In this document: one piece after another, positions 28,073 through 37,713 of the stretch
Layout: each line of letters starts with the position of its first letter
Numbering within the stretch: position 1 is the first letter of the stretch
From: Asticcacaulis tiandongensis
GTDB taxonomy: Bacteria; Pseudomonadota; Alphaproteobacteria; Caulobacterales; Caulobacteraceae
Length of the DNA stretch: 64,000 nt
Direction of reading: 5' to 3'
Assembly (NCBI RefSeq): GCF_006475605.1
Contig: NZ_SSBC01000010.1
Location: forward strand, 248,001 to 312,000
Translations under genes and position numbers: made by a program
The notes under the pieces: generated by a model
The model's database searches: none
What the model was told of the DNA's origin: nothing
What the model saw: the letters and a program-made list of their open reading frames with translations, nothing else

Positions 28073-31000
28073 CTATTCACTGACCAACGCTTCGGCCTGA
28101 GATAAATCAACGCTGACCAGCTGTGATACGCCGCGTTCTGCCATGGTCACACCGAATAATCTGTCCATCCGCGCCATGGTTACAGGGTTGTGGGTGATGG
28201 CAATGAAGCGCGTCTGGGTGCGGGTACGCATTTCCGCCAGCAGTCGGCAATAGCGATCGACATTGGCATCATCGAGCGGTGCATCGACTTCATCGAGCAC
28301 GCAAACGGGTGCGGGATTGGCCAGAAATACCCCGAAAATCAGGGCCGTAGCCGTCAGGGCCTGTTCGCCACCGGACATCAGGCTCATGGTCGAAAGCCGC
28401 TTTCCGGGGGGGCAGGCATAGATTTCAAGGCCTGCCTCAAGCGGATCGTCTGATTCGACCAGCCGCAATTCCGCAGAGCCGCCGCCGAACAGGGCAACAA
28501 ACAGGGTCTTGAAATGGGCGTTGATGACCTCAAAGGCTGCCAGAAGCCGCTCACGCCCTTCGGCATTCAGTTCATCAATCCCGTCTCGTAGTTTGCCGAT
28601 GGCGGTCGTCAGGTCAATGCGCTCACGGCTTATGTTTTCAAGGCGCTCCTGATATTCGCTGGCCTCTTCCTCGGCCCTGAGGTTCACGGCCCCCAGTTGA
28701 TCGCGTTCGCGCTCAAGGCCTGAGAGCAGTGATTCGGCACCTGCCGCATCGGCAGGGGTCGCGATGGCCTCTTCCTTAAGCTTATGACCGAGCGTTTCAG
28801 GCGTATCGCCCGTCTGATCAGCAATGAGGCTGGTGATCTCGTCCTTTTTAGTGGTCGCGGCCTCAAGGCGGGCCAGAGCCGTAGCGCGATGCTCACGCGC
28901 CTGAGACGCCGCCTGTTCGGAGGCTTTCTCGGCCTGATCGGCGTCTCGTTTGGCCTGCTCGGCCTGACTTAGGGCTTCACGCGCGGCATTGAGGCGCGTT
29001 TCAGCCTGATGCAGCGAATCAACGAGTTGCAGACGTCGGGTTTCAAAGCTATCCGGTGCGGCTTCGGCTTTTTGCAGCAATGAAGCCGTCTGTTCCTGCT
29101 CAGCCAACAGCTTTGCCACCCGTGCCCCTGAGTCTGCGTGGCGGCGCGTCCAGTCGTTGAGGTCGCGGCTGAGGTTACGTTCGCGCCCTTCGCGGGCGGT
29201 ACGGTTGCGATTGTCTTCATCCAGTGCGGAGCGTGCTGACAGGACGGCCTGACGCTTTTCCTGCGCCTGCTGACGGGCGGTGATCAGGGTATCATTCAGT
29301 TCCGACAGGTTTTCCGGTGTCGATTGCGCGTCCGCCAGTTGTTCATAGGTGGTCTTGGCCTCACGCAATTCGTCCCCAAGCCGTTTAAGCGTCGCCTCAA
29401 GGCCTTCGAGGCGCACCTCATGCTGGGCCTTGGCGCGTTGTCTTTCTTCGGACTGGCTCACCTTAAGCCGCAGATCGCGCTCAAGTTCCGGCAGTTTCTG
29501 ACGGGCCTGACGCAGGCGGTCTTCATAGTCTTTCAGACGGTTGGTGGCCTCCGTCAACCGTGTCTGCGCGTCCGTCAGTTGCGGTTTCAGGCCATCAATC
29601 TCGTTTTCCAGCTCCTCAAAGCGCGTGCGTTGCGACAAGCGTATGGCGGCGGGCTTTGGGGCCCTGGCGCGGACAATCAGGCCGTCCCAGCGCCACAGAT
29701 CGCCTTCGATGGACACAAGGCGTGCGCCCGCAGGCAGGCGTGATTGCAGGTCATCGCCCTGTGCCTGATCGACAATGCCGATGGCTTTAAGGCGCAGGGC
29801 AAGGGCAGGGGGAGCGGTGACGACCTCCGCCAGCGGCCTGACGCCCAGATTTTTCAGGTCGGTCAGGGTGGCTTCGGAGGCAAAGTCCTCACTCCAGAAG
29901 GCAAGTGAGTCCTGTGCGCTGCGTTTCGACAGGCTGAGATTGAGATCATCCCCGAGCGCGGCGGCGAGCGCCAGCTCATAGCCCTTATCGGCGCGCACCG
30001 TATCGAGCACAGGCTTCGACGCCTTATGGGCATTGGTGTTGAGTATCTGGGCCAATCCGCGTGACTCAGCCGTCAGACGCCCCAGCCGGTCTTCGATATC
30101 ACGCACCGTCTTACGCGCCTGCGCCTCTGCATTGACGTGCGTTGGGCGTTCGCTTTCCAGCGTCTCGGCCTGTTCGCGGGCGGCATCGAGGGTGGTCTGA
30201 GCGGTAAGCGTGGCGTCCTGAAGCGTTCTAAGAGCGCTGTGGTCGAACAGGCCCAGGGCCTGCTTGTCGCGCTCGGCCTGATTGGACTGGGCCAGCAGAC
30301 GCTCAAAACGTGACTGAGCTTCTTTCAGGCGTGTACTTTCAAGGCGCTGACGCTCGGTCAGGGCCGCCAGTTCCGCCGCCAGTTCTTCGATGCGCTGATC
30401 GGCTTCGACGCGTTCGCCCTCGGCAATCAGCACGGCGGCCTTCAGTTCCGGTTCGCGCGATGGGGCGTCTTTGATGTCTTCACGCACACGCTCAAGCATA
30501 TCGGTCAGGCGGGCGATCTGGCTTTTGCCGTCTTCGGCCAGTTCAAGCTCGCGGGCATGGTCGGTTTGTTGCCGACGCAGATCGCTTTTCAGGCGTTCGA
30601 TCTCAATCTGTGCCTGTTGTGCCTCAAGGTCCAGGCGTTCTTTTTCAATGTTCAGGCGATGGGTGAGGGTGGCGGCAACCGCTTCTTCCTCACGCAAGGG
30701 GCCGATGGCTTCTGCGGCTTTTAGCGCTGTGACCTGTGCCTGAGCCACGGCACTGGCGGTTTGTTCAACCTGAAGGGATCGTGCCTGCATATCGGCATTG
30801 GCGGCCTGAAAAGCGGTAATGGCCTCAAGCCATTTGGCGTGCCAGATTGCCCTTTGCAAGGCACGGATTTCTGCCGATATTTTCTTGTATTTATCGGCCT
30901 GACGGGCTTCACGTTTCAGGCGCGACAGGGCCGAATCGAGTTCGCGGGATATGTCGTCCAGACGCGACATGTTGGTTTCCGCTGCCCTGAGGCGCAGTTC

Positions 31001-31540
31001 GGCTTCGTGGCGGCGGGTATGCAGGCCTGAGACGCCTGCGGCTTCTTCAAGCACGCGGCGGCGGTTTTGCGGTTTGGCGGCAATCAGTTCGGAAATCTGC
31101 CCCTGACGCACCAGAGCCGGAGAATTGGCGCCGGTCGAAGCGTCGGCAAACAGAAGCTGAACGTCGCGCGCCCTGACTTCCTTGCCATTAACGCGATAGG
31201 TTGACCCCTGACCGCGATCTATGCGCCGCGCAATGTCGAGCACAGGCTGATCAGTGAACGGCTGTGGGGCCAGACGGGAGCTGTTGTCAATCGTGAGGGT
31301 AACTTCGGCGTGGCTGCGCGGCGGACGTTTGTCCGATCCGGCGAAGATCACATCGTCCATGCCCGCGCCGCGCATAGCCTTGGCAGAGGTAGCGCCCATG
31401 ACCCAGCGCAGAGCCTCGAGGAGGTTCGATTTGCCGCAACCGTTCGGCCCGACAATGCCCGTCAGGCCGGGTTCAATGCGAAATTCCGTGGCCTCAACAA
31501 AGGATTTAAAGCCTGAAAGTTTCAGCCGTTGAAACTGCAA
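28073..31540 (-). CDS. smc: Chromosome segregation ATPase SMC
   Basis: SMC forms ring-shaped dimers that extrude DNA loops and help chromosome segregation. The 1155-residue protein has an N-terminal Walker A (GPNGCGKSNL, 31-40). Two long coiled-coil arms flank a hinge around 500-640 (KASKPVLDTVRADKGYELALAAALGDDL...). The C-terminal signature LMSGGEQALTATALIF is followed by Walker B CVLDEVDAPLDDANVDRY. It is downstream of the two DsbA-like genes on the same strand, an arrangement I associate with alphaproteobacteria. Confidence 0.97.
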   Translation of the reverse strand: MQFQRLKLSGFKSFVEATEFRIEPGLTGIVGPNGCGKSNLLEALRWVMGATSAKAMRGAGMDDVIFAGSDKRPPRSHAEVTLTIDNSSRLAPQPFTDQPVLDIARRIDRGQGSTYRVNGKEVRARDVQLLFADASTGANSPALVRQGQISELIAAKPQNRRRVLEEAAGVSGLHTRRHEAELRLRAAETNMSRLDDISRELDSALSRLKREARQADKYKKISAEIRALQRAIWHAKWLEAITAFQAANADMQARSLQVEQTASAVAQAQVTALKAAEAIGPLREEEAVAATLTHRLNIEKERLDLEAQQAQIEIERLKSDLRRQQTDHARELELAEDGKSQIARLTDMLERVREDIKDAPSREPELKAAVLIAEGERVEADQRIEELAAELAALTERQRLESTRLKEAQSRFERLLAQSNQAERDKQALGLFDHSALRTLQDATLTAQTTLDAAREQAETLESERPTHVNAEAQARKTVRDIEDRLGRLTAESRGLAQILNTNAHKASKPVLDTVRADKGYELALAAALGDDLNLSLSKRSAQDSLAFWSEDFASEATLTDLKNLGVRPLAEVVTAPPALALRLKAIGIVDQAQGDDLQSRLPAGARLVSIEGDLWRWDGLIVRARAPKPAAIRLSQRTRFEELENEIDGLKPQLTDAQTRLTEATNRLKDYEDRLRQARQKLPELERDLRLKVSQSEERQRAKAQHEVRLEGLEATLKRLGDELREAKTTYEQLADAQSTPENLSELNDTLITARQQAQEKRQAVLSARSALDEDNRNRTAREGRERNLSRDLNDWTRRHADSGARVAKLLAEQEQTASLLQKAEAAPDSFETRRLQLVDSLHQAETRLNAAREALSQAEQAKRDADQAEKASEQAASQAREHRATALARLEAATTKKDEITSLIADQTGDTPETLGHKLKEEAIATPADAAGAESLLSGLERERDQLGAVNLRAEEEASEYQERLENISRERIDLTTAIGKLRDGIDELNAEGRERLLAAFEVINAHFKTLFVALFGGGSAELRLVESDDPLEAGLEIYACPPGKRLSTMSLMSGGEQALTATALIFGVFLANPAPVCVLDEVDAPLDDANVDRYCRLLAEMRTRTQTRFIAITHNPVTMARMDRLFGVTMAERGVSQLVSVDLSQAEALVSE

Positions 31541-31554
31541 ACCGCACCTGACGT

Positions 31555-32220
31555 CTATTGCGCTTTTTGTGCGGTTTGTATGGCCGCTTCGACGTCCTTC
31601 AGGCCATGGCCGCTGACGCGTTTGCCATTGACGAAAAACGACGGTGTGCCTTTGACATCATCGGCTTCCATACGGTTTTGCATACGTGATGAAATGGCCT
31701 CAAGCAGGGCTTCATCCTTAAGGCAGGCATCGTATTCGGCCGTGGACAGGCCCGCCTTTTTGGCCAGAGATTTCAGCGTTGGCTGGGCGTCACCTGTCTC
31801 CATGACCTTGTCGTAATTGGCAAAAAAGCCGTCGATCACAGTGAAGTAGGCCTTTTGCCCGCCTGTGCCGAACAGGGTCTTTTTATTGGCCGCACAATGA
31901 CCGATCAGATAGACGCCAAAGGCAATCGGGGCCGGCGAGGTGGCTACTTCGCGGAAGACATATCTGACCTGACCGGTGCGGATATATTTTTTCTCAATGG
32001 TGGGCAGGCCCGTCTTATGCCAGTTGGCACAATGGCTACAGGTCACAGAGCCATATTCGATCAGGGTAACCGGTGCCTTATCCGAGCCTTTGGAAGGCGA
32101 AATCAGAACCGGCTTCGTGTCGGCAAAAACCTGAAAGGCCAGGGTCGCCGCGACACTGATGATGGCGCCAGCTATGACCAGCGCTCCGAGTTTGCGGCTA
32201 TGCCGGACCGAGAGGTTCAT
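31555..32220 (-). CDS. DsbA-like thioredoxin-fold protein, membrane-anchored or secreted (CSHC)
   Basis: The 221-residue protein has an N-terminal hydrophobic segment (about 11-32) serving as anchor or signal. A thioredoxin-fold domain carries the redox site C61-S-H-C64 in YGSVTCSHCANWH, a helical insertion, and the cis-Pro region KGTPSFFVNGKRV. It is probably a periplasmic thiol oxidoreductase of the Thioredoxin_4/DsbA group. The stop of the upstream paralogue lies two bases before its start, so the two act as a unit. No DsbB partner is in the window. Confidence 0.88.
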   Translation of the reverse strand: MNLSVRHSRKLGALVIAGAIISVAATLAFQVFADTKPVLISPSKGSDKAPVTLIEYGSVTCSHCANWHKTGLPTIEKKYIRTGQVRYVFREVATSPAPIAFGVYLIGHCAANKKTLFGTGGQKAYFTVIDGFFANYDKVMETGDAQPTLKSLAKKAGLSTAEYDACLKDEALLEAISSRMQNRMEADDVKGTPSFFVNGKRVSGHGLKDVEAAIQTAQKAQ

Positions 32221-32222
32221 GC

Positions 32223-32858
32223 TTATTTCGCCTCGGCCAGGGCGGCATCAAGCGCAGCCCCGAGCGCATTGGGATCAGTAATATCACCTTCGTATTTCTT
32301 ATCGTTGATGAAGAACGACGGCGTACCGGTAATGTTATAGGTTTTGACGTAGGTTTCCATATTGTCATTGATGCGCTTTACGCCTTCGGGGTCGTTTACG
32401 CATTGCGTGAACTGCTCTTCCGACAGGCCTGCCGATGAGGCAATGCGCATCAGAACGCCTTTGGAATCGCCCGAAGTGAAGATTTCGTTCTGAGAACGCA
32501 TCACCGCGTCAATTACCTGAAAATACTTATCTTTACCGGCGCAGCGGGCAACCAGTACACCCGCAGCGGAGACATCGGCCGGGCCAGTCAGAAATTCACG
32601 ATATACGTAGCGTACCTTGCCGGTATCAATGTATTTTTCCTTGATGGCCGGAAAGACCTTTTCATTGAAGGTCGCGCAATGCACGCAGGTGACCGAGGCA
32701 TATTCGATCAGGGTCACTTTGGCGTCTGCCGGACCCATGCTCATGTCATCGGCACCGATATTTGCGGCCTTGTTGCCACAGGCAGCGAGTCCAAGCCCCG
32801 CGAGCAGAAGGCCAGTCGCCAATGCGCTTTTGACAAGGGTTTTGCGAGTCAGGGTCAT
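32223..32858 (-). CDS. DsbA-like thioredoxin-fold lipoprotein (CVHC)
   Basis: The 211-residue product starts with a lipoprotein signal (KSALATGLLLAGLGLAAC, lipid cysteine about C27). The redox site C58-V-H-C61 (YASVTCVHCATF) and the cis-Pro loop ITGTPSFFINDKKY follow. It is about as long as its downstream neighbour and similar throughout, so a tandem duplication is likely. Here lipidation replaces the membrane helix. I chose the ATG at 32858 with an AAGAGG site; the upstream extension has no signal-like N-terminus. Confidence 0.88.
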   Translation of the reverse strand: MTLTRKTLVKSALATGLLLAGLGLAACGNKAANIGADDMSMGPADAKVTLIEYASVTCVHCATFNEKVFPAIKEKYIDTGKVRYVYREFLTGPADVSAAGVLVARCAGKDKYFQVIDAVMRSQNEIFTSGDSKGVLMRIASSAGLSEEQFTQCVNDPEGVKRINDNMETYVKTYNITGTPSFFINDKKYEGDITDPNALGAALDAALAEAK

Positions 32859-32955
32859 GAGGGGCCTCTTGTGTTTTGTGGCGGAATCCTTGGGTCTCAT
32901 TCCTAGAGCCATATCGGGGCGTTTGGCAAGTGATTACAGCCCGCGGTAAGGCGTT

Positions 32956-33492
32956 CTAGGATTTACCTTTTTGTAAAACCGCGCGTCCCAGTTTCAGAAG
33001 CTCGCGTTTCAGTTTCTCATCGCTTATATCGCTCAGACTTTGCTGAAGTTTCAGGTCTTCGGCGGCAGGAAGCGGTTTAAGGGGTTGTGGTGCGGTTGTG
33101 GTTTTGGCCTTGGTCACCGGCCCCTGAACGATACGCAGACGGCTGATGGTGCCTGCCCCCAGAAACAGGTTGACGCGGTCTATGATGGGCTGGCTCTGGT
33201 GCTGGATGGCAGCGGCATAGGCCCCTTCGACCTTAAGTTCCAGGGTGCCGGCCTTGCCCTTGATGATTTTGGCCGGTTCGCTCAGGCGGGCAACGGTTTC
33301 GCCGACGATCTCAGGCCAGCGGCTTTTGAGGCGGCCTGCGCCAGTGTCATAGGCTTCAAATCTCTCATTGAGCGATTTCAAAAGGGGCGCTATCTGTCGG
33401 TTAACCGGCGGTGGCGGTTTTGGCGCACGACGGGTACGCGTTGAGCGTAAGATGTGTACGGCTTCTTCAAGGGACGGCAGGTCGCGTTTCAT
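32956..33492 (-). CDS. DUF721/DciA-like protein
   Basis: The 178-residue protein has a basic Pro-rich N-terminus. The DUF721 core follows (LKSRWPEIVGETVARLSEPAKI, then GTLELKVEGAYAAAIQHQSQPIIDRVNLFLG). DciA-type proteins help load the replicative helicase DnaB in many bacteria lacking DnaC, and that role is likely but unproven here. The ATG overlaps the divergent mutY ATG by two bases. It is upstream of the dsbA-like pair and smc. Confidence 0.85.
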   Translation of the reverse strand: MKRDLPSLEEAVHILRSTRTRRAPKPPPPVNRQIAPLLKSLNERFEAYDTGAGRLKSRWPEIVGETVARLSEPAKIIKGKAGTLELKVEGAYAAAIQHQSQPIIDRVNLFLGAGTISRLRIVQGPVTKAKTTTAPQPLKPLPAAEDLKLQQSLSDISDEKLKRELLKLGRAVLQKGKS

Positions 33493-34579
33493 GGATATGA
33501 CTATAGCGGCTTCGGCGGATGATGTCTCGGTTTTCCGTCAGCGCCTTTTGGCGTGGTACGATGCGCATGCGCGGGTGCTGCCCTGGCGTGTTGGGCCTGA
33601 ATCTCAAGAAAAATCTGATGCTTATAAGGTCTGGCTGTCCGAAGTCATGCTTCAGCAGACAACGGTGCCCCATGCCGCGCCCTATTTTGAAAAGTTTACA
33701 CAGTTGTGGCCGACGGTCAGGGATTTAGCCGCCGCAGAAGATGCGCAGGTCATGGCGGAATGGGCCGGACTTGGTTATTACTCACGGGCCAGAAACCTGC
33801 TGAAATGTGCGCGGATAGTGGTTTCTGATTATGAAGGTGCTTTCCCAGAAGATGAAAGTAAGTTGCTGAAATTGCCGGGTTTTGGCCCCTATACAGCGGC
33901 GGCGGTGATGGCGTTTGCCTTTGGTGAAGCGGCCAATGTGGTCGATGGTAATGTTGAGCGCATCATGAGCCGGTTCTATGCGGTAAAAACCGCAGTACCT
34001 GAGGCGCGGCCGGAATTGCGGCGTCTGGCGGCGCTTTGGGTCAGGCCGGAACGGGCAAGGGACTGGCCGCAGGCTTTGATGGATATGGCCAGCCTGGTTT
34101 GCCGGCCAAAGTCACCTCTTTGTGAAAAATGTCCTTTAAATTCAGGGTGTCAGGCGTTTGTGGAAGGGCGACCGGAGGCCTATCCGGTCAAGGCGGTGAA
34201 GGTGCCGAAGCCTGTACGGCACGGGGTTGTCTTTGTGGTTTATTCGGAGGAAGGGGTGGTGGTCGAGCGTCGCCCCGACAAAGGATTGCTGGGGGGGATG
34301 CTTGGTTTGCCGCATCTGGAGTGGCGGGTGGAGCCGTGGGGGCGCATAGGGGAAAATGAGGGAATTTCGGCAAAAAACGGCGAAATTTGTGCCGGAAATT
34401 ACACCCATGTTTTTACCCACTTCACCCTTAGGCAGGAGGTGTTGGTGCGTTGTCTTTCCGTGACCGAAATGACCGAATATTTGCGACAGCACAATAAGTA
34501 TCAACTATTGACGTGGAGCGATAAAAAAGCCCTGCCGACGGTTTTCGGCAAGGCTTTGAAATTTATCGATATGGCCTAA
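33491..34579 (+). CDS. mutY: A/G-specific adenine DNA glycosylase
   Basis: MutY removes adenine paired with 8-oxoguanine. The 362-residue protein has the catalytic E51 (WLSEVMLQQTTV), the HhH motif LPGFGPYTAAAVMAFAFG, catalytic D152 (NVVDGNVER), and a 4Fe-4S site C204-x6-C211-x2-C214-x5-C220. A C-terminal NUDIX-like domain follows (GVVFVVYSEEGVVVERRPDKGLLGGM) that reads 8-oxoguanine. The start at 33491 is chosen because the reading frame further upstream is antisense to dciA. A second ATG at 33497 is possible. Confidence 0.95.
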   Translation: MDMTIAASADDVSVFRQRLLAWYDAHARVLPWRVGPESQEKSDAYKVWLSEVMLQQTTVPHAAPYFEKFTQLWPTVRDLAAAEDAQVMAEWAGLGYYSRARNLLKCARIVVSDYEGAFPEDESKLLKLPGFGPYTAAAVMAFAFGEAANVVDGNVERIMSRFYAVKTAVPEARPELRRLAALWVRPERARDWPQALMDMASLVCRPKSPLCEKCPLNSGCQAFVEGRPEAYPVKAVKVPKPVRHGVVFVVYSEEGVVVERRPDKGLLGGMLGLPHLEWRVEPWGRIGENEGISAKNGEICAGNYTHVFTHFTLRQEVLVRCLSVTEMTEYLRQHNKYQLLTWSDKKALPTVFGKALKFIDMA

Positions 34580-34583
34580 GCGC

Positions 34584-35558
34584 TCAGTTTCGCGTTGGGC
34601 TAAACTGGCAGCCACCGACATTGGCGGCTTTTTCGCAACCAAGAAGATCAAGGAACTGGCCGGTGCCAGAGGTGGCCAGAATAAACGCCGGAGCGTCGGC
34701 GCAGCCGATTTCGTAAAATTCGACCGTGGCATTCGCACCGATAAAGCGGCCATTATTGATCGTACAGGCCGGTAGTTTGTCGGCGAATACTGCACCGAAG
34801 GTCTTTGCCGCCTGTGTGGCATTGGTGTTCTGACATTTGGCCTCAGTGTCCAGAAGTTTAAGGCAGGAAATCAGGGTCACCTGAGAATCGGAGGTGTCGC
34901 GTCGGGAGGGGAAGGACAGGACGCCCCCCAGACCGTTGGCGCAATGGATTTCGATGATACTGGTGTCCTTGCCAAAACCACTGATCCATAAGGCGTCAAC
35001 CGGGCTGCAGTCTGGTAATTTGGCATTGGCCCGATCGCTGATCCAGTCAGGGGAATAGCGGTTGGCCAGAATACGGCAGGCGTAGGATTTGGGGTTCTGG
35101 CCACGCATTTCCCAGCTTATGTGGCAGGGGATGGCTTCGGATAGTTTTGAGCCTTTGATCAACAGAATGTAGCCGCGCGTGTTGTGGCAGGCGACTTCGT
35201 AAATTTGACCGGGCAGAGGTTTTCCGTCGCGGATGACGGTATCGTTTTTGTTTTGTGTTTCGCTAATGACTTCGCATGCCGCATCCGCCTGTGTCGCCCA
35301 TTTTTGTATAACTTTCAGATTGCCTGCCTTTAAGGCAGCGGGCGGGCGGTTGAAGGTCGTGCGACCAGAGGCGTCCGTTCTGGTGCGTGAATTGGGAGGG
35401 GGTAAGGGGCGTGTCGGTGGGGTGTAGGTTACGGGAGGGCGCGTCTGGGCCTGCGCTTTGGGTAAACTTACGCCTGCTATTGGGCTGAAGGACAGCAAAA
35501 GACCCAGAATGATAGCCATTGCGCCATTAGCGCGGTTGTCGAAAATGAAACCTGTCAT
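34584..35558 (-). CDS. Secreted protein with three four-cysteine repeats, function unknown
   Basis: The 324-residue protein has a hydrophobic N-terminal signal (about 12-36) and a Pro-rich linker. Three repeats of about 81-89 residues follow. Each has four cysteines, at 95/124/145/161, 184/206/232/242 and 265/286/308/317. The second cysteine sits in a Y/I-E-I/V-x-C-x(3)-G/A-x-I/V-L pattern (YEVACHNTRGYIL, FYEIGCADAPAFIL). The same repeat occurs five times in the protein encoded at 41623-43026. I recognise no named domain. The gene lies directly downstream of ccrM and has a hairpin over its ribosome site. Confidence 0.8.
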   Translation of the reverse strand: MTGFIFDNRANGAMAIILGLLLSFSPIAGVSLPKAQAQTRPPVTYTPPTRPLPPPNSRTRTDASGRTTFNRPPAALKAGNLKVIQKWATQADAACEVISETQNKNDTVIRDGKPLPGQIYEVACHNTRGYILLIKGSKLSEAIPCHISWEMRGQNPKSYACRILANRYSPDWISDRANAKLPDCSPVDALWISGFGKDTSIIEIHCANGLGGVLSFPSRRDTSDSQVTLISCLKLLDTEAKCQNTNATQAAKTFGAVFADKLPACTINNGRFIGANATVEFYEIGCADAPAFILATSGTGQFLDLLGCEKAANVGGCQFSPTRN

Positions 35559-35562
35559 GGAA

Positions 35563-35611
35563 TTTCCCCCTTAAGTATATGCCGTCTATGAGCATATATC
35601 TAAGGGGGAAA
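35563..35611 (-). promoter_or_regulatory. Hairpin that would sequester a ribosome binding site
   Basis: Arms 35563-35582 and 35592-35611 pair at 18 of 20 positions around a nine-base loop. On the minus strand the 3' arm contains AAGGGGG, seven bases before the ATG at 35558. Folding would therefore hide the ribosome site of the cysteine-repeat gene. There is no T-run after the 3' arm, so it does not look like a simple terminator of ccrM, which ends eight bases upstream. Confidence 0.65.
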
Positions 35612-35618
35612 TCAAGTC

Positions 35619-36894
<1,276 letters not shown>

Positions 36895-36920
36895 GTTTTG
36901 TTCTTTTGGCTAAGGAAGGA

Positions 36921-36980
36921 TACCCCTCCGCCTGGCCTCTGGCCAGCCACCTCCCCATGCTGACGCATAGGGAGGAGAGG
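36921..36980 (+). repeat. Double-hairpin intergenic repeat, copy B
   Basis: TACCCCTCCG is followed by hairpin 1, CTGGCC-TCT-GGCCAG, then CCACCTCCCC. Hairpin 2 pairs CCTCCCCATGC with GCATAGGGAGG. It is closest to copy A in flanks but has a different hairpin-1 stem. It lies between ccrM and rnhB. Confidence 0.75.
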
Positions 36981-37024
36981 TGAGCGGGAGATGTCAGAAG
37001 TCCCGCACCTCGGGTCTAACGGGT

Positions 37025-37043
37025 GCAGGGTCCGCGACCCTGC
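37025..37043. repeat. Short perfect hairpin between repeat copies B and C
   Basis: GCAGGGTC-CGC-GACCCTGC gives an eight-base perfect stem with a three-base loop immediately before repeat copy C. It may be part of a compound element or a terminator after rnhB, although no T-run follows on the minus strand. Confidence 0.5.
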
Positions 37044-37103
37044 TGCCCCTCTGTCACAGCTTCGCTGTGACATCTCCCCCATCTCTGATGGGGGAGTATG
37101 AAG
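37044..37103 (+). repeat. Double-hairpin intergenic repeat, copy C, overlapping the rnhB 3' end
   Basis: GCCCCTCT is followed by hairpin 1, GTCACAGC-TTC-GCTGTGAC, then ATCTCCCCC. Hairpin 2 pairs CTCCCCCATC with GATGGGGGAG, and the copy ends GTATGAAG. The minus-strand reading supplies the last residues of RNase HII (SYSPIRDGGDVTAKL) and its stop codon. Confidence 0.8.
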
Positions 37104-37695
37104 GGGCTAGGACGTTTTTAACCGTCGCCCATGACATGCGGTGGATGGGCGAGGGGCCGTGGAGGCGGATGGCTTCGATGTGCGCGGCCGCCTGATAACC
37201 CTTATGCTTTTTGAAACCATAGACCGGATAATGGATATCCATGTCGATCATGATGCGGTCGCGGGCGGTTTTCGCCAGAATAGACGCGGCGGCAATCGAC
37301 AGGGATTTGTCATCCCCCTTGACGATGGCATGGGCCGGTATCGACATGGGCGGGCATTTGTTGCCATCGATCAGGGCATGGGCGGCGTTAAGCGACAGGG
37401 TTTCCACCGCGCGTGACATGCCGGACATGGTGGCGGCAAAGATATTCATGCGGTCGATGTCGGCGGGGGATATTTCCACGACCGACCAGGCCAGAGCGCT
37501 TTGTTTGATCAGCGGTTCAAGGGCAAAGCGCTGTTTTTCCGTCAATTTTTTGGAATCGCCTATACCTTCGGGCAGGTTGTCGCGGTCGAGTATAACTGCG
37601 GCGACGCACAGGGGGCCGGCGCAGGGGCCGCGACCGGCCTCATCTACGCCGCATATAGGGCCGATCAAAGCGGATTCAATCGAAAAATCAGGCAT
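37054..37695 (-). CDS. rnhB: Ribonuclease HII
   Basis: RNase HII nicks DNA at misincorporated ribonucleotides. The 213-residue protein has GVDEAGRGPCAGPLCVAAVIL with the first Asp-Glu pair, then DSKKLTEKQR, ALIDGNKCP and VKGDDKSLSIAAASILAKTARDRIM. The last 14 residues or so, from SYSPIRDGGDVT, are encoded by repeat copy C rather than by ancestral coding sequence. An almost identical tail is found on MidA. It lies upstream of ccrM on the same strand, but the ~320-base gap holds repeats and the ccrM promoter. Confidence 0.96.
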   Translation of the reverse strand: MPDFSIESALIGPICGVDEAGRGPCAGPLCVAAVILDRDNLPEGIGDSKKLTEKQRFALEPLIKQSALAWSVVEISPADIDRMNIFAATMSGMSRAVETLSLNAAHALIDGNKCPPMSIPAHAIVKGDDKSLSIAAASILAKTARDRIMIDMDIHYPVYGFKKHKGYQAAAHIEAIRLHGPSPIHRMSWATVKNVLAPSYSPIRDGGDVTAKL

Positions 37696-37713
37696 GTATG
37701 TGTCTTAGCCGAT

